Below are positions 1 through 14,206 of a DNA stretch of 64,000 bases, piece after piece. Position numbers and translations under genes: made by a program. Source of the DNA: Bolinopsis microptera (lineage: Eukaryota; Ctenophora; Tentaculata; Lobata; Bolinopsidae); the NCBI RefSeq assembly GCF_026151205.1, contig NC_087072.1, positions 11,446,169 to 11,510,168 of the forward strand, in the 5' to 3' direction. Position 1 is the first letter of the stretch; the number at the start of each line of letters is the position of its first letter. The notes under the pieces were generated by a model. It had not been told where the DNA came from, did not search any database, and worked only from the letters and a program-made list of their open reading frames with translations.

Positions 1-608
1 TCACTTCAATCTTCATGATAATAATATTCATAAATTATGCATCAAATACGGGAAACACTTGAAATTCAGTTCAACTTAACTTGTATCTGTAATTCAAGAA
101 ATTATCAGCAAAGGTAAACTATACTCGTGTACACATCAATACACTACGCGTGCCACGTACAAATTGGGCGTATTACCTAATATTAATATTATACATTACA
201 TGCATCATATACATTAAAACACAGTCGCGCCGCGCATTCATAGATCACATGCTATCTATACATCACATCTCCGCAAGCAATCCTCGCGCGCGCAAGTTTT
301 TCGTTGCTTGGTAACGAACGGAAGTAAGCAAGGAACACGACATATATTTGACCCACCTACCGCAATCTCCAAAATCCACGTTTTTCTGCAAAAACCTCCA
401 TTCGTAACCTTTCACTATTGCCTTTTTACAAAAGGGTGAAATGGAAAAAATACTAACGAATAAAGTTTTTAAAATAATTATATACAACCACTCAAGAATA
501 TTTCCTCAAGTTTACTTCTAGTTAACTAATTCGTGGTTTAAGCTCTTATTTTATTTATGATTAAAGGAATGTAAAATAAAACTTATTGTTAACCTAAGTG
601 TTACTCAC
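1..608. other. Non-coding stretch 3' of cathepsin copy 1 exon 4
   Basis: No exon of the expected downstream cathepsin sequence (the GNQGCNGG region, or the His and Asn active-site regions) is visible here on the minus strand. The stretch is best read as intron 4 of the neighbouring cathepsin gene running off the window, or as the flank of a truncated gene. Confidence 0.5.
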
Positions 609-1600
<992 letters not shown>

Positions 1601-2637
1601 CTTCAGGGATGACAATTTAAAGAAAATTACTGATCAAACTAATTACTACATACAATTAACTTATCAAATGAACTAATTGTAGCAATTCAGAATATTATAG
1701 GGCCCATAATTTATGATCTTCCTTTCTACGATGTGGCATCACAGTGTGAGTTTAACAAATATTGTTATAGATTGGGCAATAAATTGTGGTTAAATTAAGG
1801 TTTAGAGGTCTCGGAAAGATTACATAGCATAGCATACTAGTAAACTGATCACAGAAAAGTTGTTGCTTTCTAACTTGCTCAAACTGTATTGTGCACCACA
1901 TCCAATTGTTAAACAGCAAAACGGAAACTTAACAACATTTTCTGCTCGTTCGTTATAAGGTAACAAAATTATCCTAGTTTTCATCCACGTGCTTGTTGAT
2001 AAGGCTTATCTTCTGCAGTACCGTCATGTGGACGTCTCTTCGCTATTTAGCAATGTAAGGTCATCATACTATCGTAATTTGAGACGGTAGGACATGATGT
2101 TAGGGTTGTAATTTCATTGCTTCAAAAGCAAGATAATTTGTGGCATTAAATGTCATACAGCGAGTAATCTTTAATTTACATTAAACTGTACTCTAAAGAA
2201 AGATATGTTATGAAATCAATTGAAGTTCTGTAGAGATTTGGAGGATTTTCTGTAATTAACCTACTGTACTATTGCTGATTATTATTCTTCTGAACTTCGA
2301 TTAATTAATATTGGGGCAATTAGAAGACAATGAATAATGAAAAAGAGCTCAGGCTAACTTAAATTGAAAGTGTTTAAATTCATTATCACATACACATTAA
2401 TTCCGTTGTAATTAAAAACCAGGTATGTTACAGTTTACCCTTCATTCTAGGAGAATTATATACCATAATGCATCTTCCTTAGTGCATTCGACTAGTTCAA
2501 TGATTTAAAACAATCATTCTCAAATCACTACTATGCTAACGGAGCTTGTTTAAAGTCTAAAATCAAACTATCACATTGGTGATATGGTGCTAATAATAGT
2601 CATCATTTATCAGCAAAAGAAACATTTGACAGTTCTT
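1601..2637. other. Intergenic spacer between the tandem cathepsin genes
   Basis: About 1 kb of AT-rich sequence holding the 3' flank of copy 2 and the promoter side of copy 1. I saw no coding exon, RNA gene or clear repeat. Confidence 0.5.
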
Positions 2638-4745
<2,108 letters not shown>

Positions 4746-6960
4746 TTCTAGAGGAGAGAGTGGATTGTGAAATTACTGTAGTAAAGTATAAAAGTAGGAC
4801 ATTATTACAACATTACCCCAGCAAAACAGTAGGTTGTAATACAATTACACTATTAAAATAGGAAAGTTGCAATGCACCGTTGAAATACAATTTACATATT
4901 ATGATAATAGTCATCAGATTATCCAATCTAAAATTTTCTGGGTGTGCCCCAATTCTATTGAAACTCTACCCTTAGAAGAAAAGTCAAACAGATACGCCTC
5001 ACAGCACCACAAAATAACCCCTAAGTTTACTCTTCCTACCCGCTTAGATCAGGAAGGAAGGAATAAAATGAGGTGTGAGGTCTCTTGGTTTTTACTTAAT
5101 GTATCGTCTTTAATAGAAATAGTGATCTAAAGGCATTTCGAGTACCTAGCAAACCTTACCTTGAGTACTATAATAGATCACTCCCCGAAGGTATTCACTG
5201 TATTCGTTAGTCATCAGCACTATTTCTAGAGAATGATCACTGCAGGGGAAGAAGGGGCGTACCATTGTGTCATACCTCATCACCTTCCCTACCCATTTCT
5301 ATGGAAATGTTCACCTGATCTACAGCTCCTGAGGAATATTGGGTGAGAACATTTAATGGAAAGGTTGCGTGACAAAGGATTAATAGGGTTATGCTAATTA
5401 TAAATTACTTCAGTCAACTGCAGTGATCTTAATTAATCTGTGATGGGATTTATCTTTAAAAATAGATTAGGAAAGACTATAATTATTGCCGCTATAGATC
5501 TATATAATGACAAGGAGGTGACCAAATTTGTTTTGATACGTTCCAGTCATTCTGGGTTTTCATAATTAAATGCTGAAAGCTGATCAGTAAATCGTGGTGA
5601 CGTTGTTAACAATGAGCGTAATAAGCCGTTGTGACGTTGTTAACAATGAGCGCGATAAGCCGTTGTGACGTGTCCGTAAACAAAATTGTTTGAGGTTAGT
5701 ATATCGGTCCTTTCAAGCTAGAGACTACGTTTCTGTAGTCTAGTTCTGTAATCTAATTTATTTAGATATCAAAGTAAAGGTTATTGGGTCAACAGATGCA
5801 TGATATGATCTCGAATACCTTAGGAGACAGATTTGTGTTGAACACATCTCCCGATCTCCGGAGATAGAAATAATGGTTGTACGAAGTTATTTTCTCTTTA
5901 AATTACCAAATATCGTATCCACTTACACATAATTATAAATTATACTCGTCCAAGATATTTTAAAATTAATACCTTACGATAGTTCCAATTTATTACGGTC
6001 GTCTAGTTTCTGTGTATAATAACTTACTTCGTATGTACAATGGACTCAGCACTGCAGTCTGCAGCAAGACGAAAGTTTGCCTAATTTGTAATTTCCGGTA
6101 AATTGTTGTTCACGTGCTATTATAGTCGCAATGTCTTTGAAGATGATCCAACAATTTACTTTTGGTTCGAATACTATACTTTTAATTCGCTGATTCGAGA
6201 AGTCCAAAAAGATTCATCATTAATTGATCTTGTGACAAACGAATCATTGTTATTTCTAATTTCAAAATAAATTGAGGTCATGCATAGCCATTATTTACAC
6301 TTCGAAACCTGTAATAAAAGTGACGGAATTTTCAAATTAAAGTTTTCGCTACTTTTATAGTCTGTCTTTATTATGTAGATATCGGTAAAACACTGCTTTG
6401 ATGTCTTCTTAAAACAATGAATGTGTCGAATGCTCCATGAATTCTGCTATCATCGGCATAATTTTTGAATAAATTCCATGGAAACTCACTGGGTACTGCC
6501 GGGAAATATTAACGTTTAATAACCATAGCAACTGTGAGGCAATATATCGATTAGTTTATTAGTGTGCCAATTTTTATTATATTTTGTGATGAAATCTGAG
6601 ATGAAAGTGTTCGTGGCGCTGCATCAAAATGGTTCACTCTTCATAATTTTGTGACTATTGCTGCTACGCGATACTGGTAATTTGTACAAAAAACTATTTT
6701 CTTTTATTTTGGGTGTGGATACTGTTGAGAGATTTTGTTATTGAAGTTCTCTTTAGATACGAAATGAATATTTTACTTTTCCTGAAAAATTGTCAGTGAT
6801 AGAATTAGACTGATAGTATATATAATATAACATATAATATAATAACTACAGAGATTTATCTGGTAAATATTTCGTTTTTCCTGGTAAATCTACCAGAAGT
6901 CACTACTAAATATCACACCATTAACCATACTAACCGGTCTCTCTTACAGTAGGTAACAAA
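4746..6960. other. Intergenic region, cathepsin copy 2 to EF-hand gene
   Basis: The two genes diverge, so both promoters should lie here. Apart from a 34-bp tandem repeat at 5597-5670 I see no coding exon. A CAG near 6947 just before the EF-hand start codon could be the acceptor of a 5'-UTR intron. Confidence 0.45.
5597..5670. repeat. 34-bp tandem repeat, just over 2 copies
   Basis: Two copies of a 34-bp unit (5597-5630, 5631-5664) and the start of a third. Each full unit contains the palindrome GTTAAC inside GACGTTGTTAACAATGAGCG. Function unknown. Confidence 0.8.
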
Positions 6961-9900
6961 ATGAACGACGCACTGACCCCTTTCCAGCGAGAGAAACTCT
7001 CGAAAGTGTTCAAACAGTTTGACTCTAACGGTGACGGCACCATCTCTTTAAGGGAGTTCAAGATAGCGTGCAGGAGGTTTAACCCTAACATGTCCGCCTC
7101 TGAGGTGGAGATGCTGGCAGGACAGGTAGTTCTAACACAGCATCTTGTACCGCTGTGGGTCACGTGACTACCTCGTGTCACGTGAGGGTTCGACTTCCTG
7201 GTGTGGTTCATAATTATCAGAAATGCGTTGTCAATTAATTAGATTACGTAAGCGGCAAGAAGTTAATAATTATTGTTTAATTATTTTAATTATGACCGCT
7301 CCCCTTTTGTTGAGAAAAGATGTTGCAAAGTACCAAACTAGGGAGTCGAACGGTTCGACTCGAACCTAACAGTATAGTTCTACTTATTCAGTATTTAGTC
7401 AACTGAATTAAAACAATGAGTTGTGAAGGAAGCACTAATGAAACTCTTATGTCAATGAAGCACTATTGAAGCACTAATGAAGTACTCATAAAGCACAAGA
7501 GAGCACGGAATTACGAGCACAAGTTAGAAATTAGTCTAGCTGAAACATTAAGACATTGTTAAAAAGCACCTATGGACTCTGAGCTCTCTCGTAATTTAAG
7601 TAGGGTAACTATACAATGCGTGTACAGAGTACTGACTATTATCATGATTATGTCTAGTTCATGATTATGTCCCTTATGTCTAGTTCATGATTATGTTGAG
7701 TTCTCGACCCGTAAGTCTCTTTGAAGACCTTGAGTTTGCACGATCTCGCTCTCCTGTAAACTGGAGATGACATTTAGATTCCAAGTCGGTAATGTCATAA
7801 TGTTGATATTGTGGGGATACATCTTAAGTACGACAGTTTGTATTGCAGTTACTAGTTAGTCTTGGTCCTCATAATTTGTTTACAATGATCTCGTATTTAA
7901 AGTAACGTTTGATTGGCCGACAAATGACTTAGGATAGTTAATGAAAATTAGGCCGTTCTGGTACATTTTGCTCTACCATTTGGGATCCGTTTGTATTTCG
8001 TAGCAGACCTGATATTAAACTGACCCCATGCCAAGGCGCACTATGTGTTCCTACCTGCCGTCGCAAGACCGCGCTCGGTTGGAGCAGGCGTTCCGGCGAT
8101 TAGACCGCAACGGAGACGGAACTCTGACGGTCCGGGAGTTTAAGATCGCGTGTTCGCAAGTTAACCCCAACATTAGTGACCATGAAGTGCGGAACTTAGT
8201 GGTGGAAGTAAGACGCCCATTTAACTGATTCCTCACTTTCTCTTCTATTGCAGTTCTTATGTCTCTCTGATTCACAGTGCAGTATACCATATCAGACTGC
8301 TTTATTTTCTCTTTATTCCCTTTTCACTTTTACGCAAGACCTCTAATAAACTGACATTGTGAAGGTGTTTTATATCATCATTATATCTGGTACCTTCTAT
8401 ATCTAGTCTGTGTTAAATTACTTTTAAAACGACTTTTTAAATGTCCTATGCCAAGTTTTATCTGAAGGATATGATATCGTGAGATTAAAGGTAGATGATT
8501 ATTATCCGATGAGCATTAAGGTGGTTTATAAGCCCTAGTCCTTAAGTCCTAGTTGATCAATAATTAATAAACTTTTCTGATGACGTTGTACTTTCTCTGC
8601 TGAATAATAACAATTTCTTTAATTTAACTAACTCTTCTAGTACTATTTAGTATTTAACTATTGATTTATCGCTAATATTCTCAATTGCTTACAAATTACT
8701 CAGGATAAGAGAAGATCTCTGAACTTTGCCGCTAGCTGACTATGTTGTTAACTGTATTGTATGTGCTGGAAAAGTGCTAACAAAGTGCTAAAAAAGTGCT
8801 GGACAAAGTGCTTACAAAGTGCTAGTTAACTCCTTTGCTACTTCTGGCTACAATTCTTAACTTGTTACTCAGGTACAGTGTACACACTGACAATGAAATT
8901 TATAATTTGCCTAGTTTCCAGAGATTTATATTATTAAACCAGAGTTGAAGTGCCGACATTTCGTCACAATTTACAATAATTGATCCCATTAGCCGTGGAA
9001 TTATCCAATCTTTAGCCAAATTTACATCCTGGTTGCTCTAAGCTATTTCTTACACTCCTCCAAGTACACAAACCTCTACAAAATTCGGACAAATGTCGGT
9101 TCTTAAGTTACTAAGCAAGAATTAAAAGAATCACCCTAATAACCGGCGTTTCACCCTTTCAGATGGACATAGACGGTAACGGTATGATAGACCTTGAAGA
9201 GTTCTGTCTGTGTATGGCGCGACACGTGGCAGCAAGCAGACAGCGCGCCCAACAGCAGCAGTCCGCAAATAAGCCTGCCCTCACTTCCAAGCAGCTCAGA
9301 GACGCTTTCAATTACTTTGACAAGGTACATTAATTATCTAATAATTAGTGCGAGAGGTCTAGATGTGTTAGTCCTGTGCACAAACATAACCTTTTTAGTG
9401 AAATTAACTGATAGATTTGCCATGATCTGTCTTGATGATGTTCGTAGGTTGGAGAGTGCCATCTTATAAAGCCATATCATGGTTAAGCTATCAACATTCT
9501 TTATATTTCGGCCCCAACTCTTCTACTGAGTAGATTGTGATTTTACTCCCTAACAGTACGCCCCCTAACAATAAGAGGCTTCAGAGCCAATCATAGGTGC
9601 TGTCTCAAGTCACTTGACTACCTCGGGTCACGTGACTACCTCGTGTCACGTGACTACCTCGTGTCACGTGACTACCTCGTGTCACGTGACGAGTGAGCTG
9701 CACCTGATGTGCACAGTTCACTCGTGATCACAAGGTTTTTTTTCCTGCTGTATTTGTATTTACAGTAAAAGCTGCAATATGAGGCGACAATCTCAACTTA
9801 TAAGATGTTTTTACAACTTTACTGAGAAATGGGCAGTACCTACTGTAACTGAGAAACTTGTGTTGATTATATTATTATGTAACATGGTGTAGTTGGGTAT

Positions 9901-12193
9901 CAAAGCTTAAGATAAGGGATGTATCTCACTGAATCTCGTATTGGGTCCAGCTACAGTTCAGTACTGCCTGCACAGGGACAAAAGGATTTCGCGGCGATTT
10001 TGGCCAAAAATATAATAGTATATTAAACTACACATAAAATTTGTCGCAAATAATGGGAAAAATCGCGATTCCGTACATGCCGCGATTTCCTTTTGTCCCT
10101 GTGCCTGCAGTGTACGCTATTCAGAAGCTTCCAGTGTAGCCTAAAAACATTTTCAAGTCTAAATCTTAACGTCCTACCCTACAATTACAGTTTGATAAAA
10201 ACGTACATTATGTACTCCAGATCACTTTCAATGCTGGTTTAACTTTTGACTTTTGGATGTTCGACTCCTAAAATCCTGATTTGAAAGTTGTGACCAGGTA
10301 TAGGCCTTGAACTGACGCAACAACTCAATTATAGATAGTTCGATAATTGTATATCTGATTTTACTAGCCAATGTTCTAACATTAATGAGTAACAAAGGTC
10401 GGGCTTTCCCACCACTCATTTCCTTTGATGCAACTCTTTGAGCAATACCAGGTAAAAGTAAGTAAGTAAAAGTCCAGGTTTCCATAGCATCATATGCACA
10501 TTATCTGGCTCATGTTATCTGATGTTGGCGGGTAATCTGTATGCGGTTTGCTTTGGTATGCTAAATATGTATGAAGCCTAGCATTCTGCACAAATACCAC
10601 AACATGCCATTTGCCAACCTCTCTAAACGCCGATTAAAAAGCTATCCAGCTAATTTGTACCTCCTCACCTCACCAGGCCGCTCTCTTCTCTTATGAAGTG
10701 AAAGTGAAATTCACCAGCGTAAGTGAAAGTGAAATTCACCAGCGATGAAGTGAAAGTGAAATTACCAGTTTAACCACATTGACCACCTCTGAATACTGCA
10801 TTCCAGGAATTTTCAACATTCTCCGAAGAGCAGGCCTACAAACCACTACTGTATACTCAATATGCACTATGTTATTACCAGATGTCACGTGACCAAAAGG
10901 GCGTGTGCTAAGTTATAACAGACATACTGTCTACCTCAACCACATAACACAGCCTCTATTAGTGGTTCTGTTGCGACGGTTTTGGGTAGTTAACGTTATC
11001 ATAATCTAGTAATTAGCCAACTGTCATGTAATTATGCAATTATCTGTAATTATCTGCCAGACATGGTATTTATTTGTCTGATACAGCATATGATTCAATG
11101 TATTCAAAATACTAAGGTATTAGTTCACGTCTGTATAATTAGTCCACGTCTGCTACATGGATTCAAATCGGATAGATCATTGAGCATCTTGATAATTTTC
11201 AACAAATTTTAAGTCATTGATTTGATATGAGATATCATTAAGTGCTAAAGTTGCATTTATTCTAAATTATTGAGAGAAATAGATTAATCTCAGGGCCAGT
11301 CTTACTTTCCGACGGAACTATCAAAATTTTAGAAATCTGAGATCGCGATTATAAAATATTGTTTTGGTACTGCAACTGTATCAGTAACATAATATTAACC
11401 CAAAGTCTGCGGTAAATCGGGGTTTTACTGTAATGAACCGACTCCCGTATTTTTGTTGGAAGATATTAAATTATAAAATTATTGTCCGTCAAAAATAAAT
11501 AGGCAGATAAAAACTTTCCCACCTCCTAACACATGACATGTAAAAGTGGCCAAATGTCTGGAGATAGTGTAATTTAAGTAAAGCGGAACGTATTGTTCAA
11601 ATCTGTAGAACTAAAACTTTGCTTATCTGCCAAGATAACAAATTAGATTCCTTTTACTTTGTTATACCGGTACTACAGTCAAAATTTCATTAAAACCATA
11701 CACTTTAGAACTGACTCTACCATCTGGCAAATTTGCTTGGTGGGTGGTGTTCGTCTGAAAAAAAGCGTACACTTTATTTATTTTAAAGTAGAAAAACAAC
11801 AATATTTACGGTCTAATTTATACACTATGTTACCGCTTCACCAGTTATCGTACCCATCATTAAAAAAGTTGATTTTTTAAACGCTGTTTGGTTTCAATAA
11901 AAAAAAAACATACATTTAAATTTAGGGAATAGGTTAAAGTAGAAGTTAGGAGCCTAATAACTCAATAACTCAATAAATAGGAGTTAGAAGCCTAATAACT
12001 CAATAACTCAATAAACAACTGTCAGGATAAGAGTGGGACAATAAGTCAGACAGAATTACGCCAGGTGATGCAAACTCTGGGAGTAAAGTGCAATGACACA
12101 GAGTTTAAAGCCATGCTCGTCAACATCGACACTAATGGAGATGGGGTGATCGACTTTGAAGAGTTCTCGAAACTTCTTACTTCCTTCATGTAA
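6961..12193 (+). CDS. Calmodulin-like protein with four EF-hands
   Basis: Small Ca2+ sensor of 164 aa (form A) or 169 aa (form B). Exons: 1a 6961-7125 or 1b 8028-8207, then 9163-9324 and 12026-12193 (stop TAA 12191-12193), all phase 0. Canonical 12-residue loops: EF1 DSNGDGTISLRE (1a) or DRNGDGTLTVRE (1b); EF2 DIDGNGMIDLEE; EF3 DKDKSGTISQTE, split across the last intron; EF4 DTNGDGVIDFEE. Every loop has acidic residues at positions 1 and 12 and Gly at 6, so all four should bind Ca2+. A Gln-rich linker (RQRAQQQQSANK) separates the lobes and is longer than in calmodulin, so this is a calmodulin/troponin C-like relative rather than calmodulin. AATAAA lies at 12395-12400. The long introns carry repeated GTCACGTGAC palindromes. 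Binding partners are unknown. Confidence 0.92.
7159..7186. promoter_or_regulatory. Paired GTCACGTGA palindromes (E-box/CLEAR-like)
   Basis: GTCACGTGAC at 7159-7168, spacer TACCTCGT, then GTCACGTGAG at 7177-7186. This is the palindrome bound by bHLH-Zip factors (USF, MITF/TFEB, Myc/Max). It lies just downstream of exon 1a, and the same 18-bp unit recurs at 9609-9690. Confidence 0.5.
8028..8207 (+). CDS. Alternative first coding exon 1b of the EF-hand gene
   Basis: A 60-codon exon beginning with ATG and ending at a good GTAAGA donor in phase 0, exactly like exon 1a. It encodes its own EF-hand 1 (DRNGDGTLTVREFKIAC) and aligns with 1a along its length (shared EFKIAC, NPN, EV). No in-frame acceptor lets it be spliced after 1a: sequence upstream of the ATG in frame hits a stop. 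The simplest reading is alternative promoters giving two N-terminal isoforms. Its GC content looks higher than that of its surroundings. Confidence 0.75.
9609..9690. promoter_or_regulatory. Five-unit array of GTCACGTGAC E-boxes, 18-bp period
   Basis: One variant (GTCACTTGAC at 9609) and four perfect GTCACGTGAC palindromes at 9627, 9645, 9663 and 9681, separated by TACCTCGT or TACCTCGG. It lies in the intron after the EF2 exon. It could be a bHLH-Zip enhancer cluster or simply a minisatellite that contains E-boxes. Confidence 0.5.
9971..10103. mobile_element. Short MITE-like element with ~25-bp terminal inverted repeats
   Basis: The left end CACAGGGACAAAAGGA plus TTTCGCGGC is mirrored by the right end GCCGCGATTTCC plus TTTTGTCCCTGTG. 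The 133-bp element has no coding capacity. No clear target-site duplication was found, so the superfamily is unassigned. Confidence 0.7.
10696..10763. repeat. Three copies of AAGTGAAAGTGAAATT
   Basis: Near-identical copies at 10696, 10721 and 10748 in the EF-hand gene intron. The core GAAAGTGAAA matches the IRF/ISRE half-site pattern GAAANNGAAA. It may be only a short tandem repeat. Confidence 0.6.
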
Positions 12194-14206
12194 CCTCTCT
12201 TACACACTTGAAGGAGATGTACTACATATTACGATATAATGTTTTCTTTGCTGTATGTTTAACATGATGAAATGTTTTGACGGCTTTCAGCGTAGACTGG
12301 AACTTGAATGATCGAAGAATGAGCTGAAAAACAATCTTGAAAAGTGTAAAATACAAGTGAAAAGTGCAAAATATGTAAAGTACAATTAATGTAAATAAAC
12401 TCTACTGAAATTAAAGATTATCGTAGCGTTTCATATCATATTTGAACGTTCGTGAAACTCATCCAAAATTATTGTGCTATTTAAGTTTGTTTGAAATACT
12501 TGTTATTCATACAGTTCAGTATGATATACCTTGATTATTTGAAAATTGTTACTACTATTCAAATTCTGATTCAACTTCGATTGCGCAAGGGAAATCAACT
12601 CATTTAAACTCTAATTTTGTAATGATATTGTTTATGTTACTGCAAGGAAGATAAGCCTTGTCTATCTTAACAACCCTCTATTTACCTTTCAAATCTCATC
12701 TACCTGTTCTCAGATACTCAGACTGTTCATTATCATATTAAACGACTGTACAAAACATTTGAATTATTCAAAACTCGTAATTAAGATTGTACAAAACATT
12801 TGAATTATTCAAAACTCGTAATTAAGATTGTAGGAATGAAGGAATGTAGGAAACATGTGGATGATTCGGAAAAATGTTCAAATTGATGAGGTGTGGTCGT
12901 AAAGTAAGTGAGTAATTACTGGGCTGTCTCGTTAAAGTGGGACCTACACATTCCTAGTTATTAGTGGTGATTATGTTTATTACAAACGTCATATCACCCA
13001 TACACCACTTATGTTTATGTTGAAGTGGGGCACCTTGACGTCATGATGCGCCTCAATTCTTACACCGGATCTTGTTGCCCCAGCTCCGTCGCTTGACAAT
13101 TATTCTTATGTCAATCGGCAAAGTCCGGGATGCCCCAAATGTATCGACAGCAATGTAGGTCAAAGATTTCGAGGTGAATCAATGACCCTAACTTTAATAC
13201 TTAAATTTCAAGTATATAATGATTATACGTGTTTTAATATAATGATATGTGTTTTAAGTTTTAACAATAACGACCTAAGACCATTTCGGGAGACCCTGGC
13301 GCAAATGGTCTGGGTGATTCTGACGCAAATTAATTCCAAATTAGATCCCGGTCTAATTATGTAAATACTATGAACTATCTGATAAATTTTGATCAGTCAA
13401 CTTGGCGACTACAATCGAACCCCGATTGATCAGGATCTTAACAACTAAATATTCTCTTAATTACTGAATTTACAAGTGCAATTAAAAAAGAATTAGTGTC
13501 ACCCTCCTGTATCTCGGGGTTTGACTGCAACAAACCTTTTTTATTTCCACCTGTTGAAATTATTTTTTGTAAACGAAAACAGCAATAGCATGTTCAATTT
13601 TGTTAACTTCAGTTAACTTACAATGTTAGGTTAAAAACCTAAAATGTAAAGTATGTGTATTTTGAAGTATGGTTTAATTCGTGACAATATATCAAGAAGC
13701 ACCTACCTAGCGGCTAGGATCGTACAAATTTACTTTTGGATTTCTCATTTTCTATTGACACCGAATAAGTTTAACGGGTTAATAGAAAATATGTACACAT
13801 TTAAAGTAGCTATTTGTTAAAGTCGCAGTATGAAAGTTAGAAAATCTTTGATGTTTAATTTGAATAGCAGATTGAGTTTTTGTCAGAATATAATGTATAG
13901 ATTGTTGATAACTTATGAATATTGAAAATACAATTTTCTTTTGTTTTCTTCACGAAATCGTTTGCAACCTTGAACTAAAGCTTGAGCCTTACATTTTGTA
14001 TAATACTACACAACTTCACGTCTCAAATTGAGATTCTTAAAGTTTCAGTTTTCATTCAGGAAGGTTATAAGATAGAGAAAAGGTTAAGATTATATTTGAG
14101 CACAATTTTCATCAATAAATAATCCTATGACTACTCTACAGAGTCAGTAAAGAATTTATTTCTGTCAAAAATTTAAATTTAAAGATAATCCCAGTCAGAC
14201 AGCAGA
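12194..14206. other. Intergenic region, EF-hand gene to cytochrome b561 gene
   Basis: It contains the 3' UTR of the EF-hand gene, a perfect 41-bp tandem duplication (12747-12787 and 12788-12828), and otherwise AT-rich sequence with no recognisable exon. Confidence 0.5.
12395..12400 (+). promoter_or_regulatory. Polyadenylation signal AATAAA of the EF-hand gene
   Basis: Canonical hexamer about 200 bp after the stop codon, in the expected orientation. Confidence 0.5.

Noticed and set aside
4867-5130. 87-aa ORF upstream of cathepsin copy 2
   Set aside because: No recognisable domain, no splice partners, ordinary AT-rich sequence; consistent with a chance ORF.
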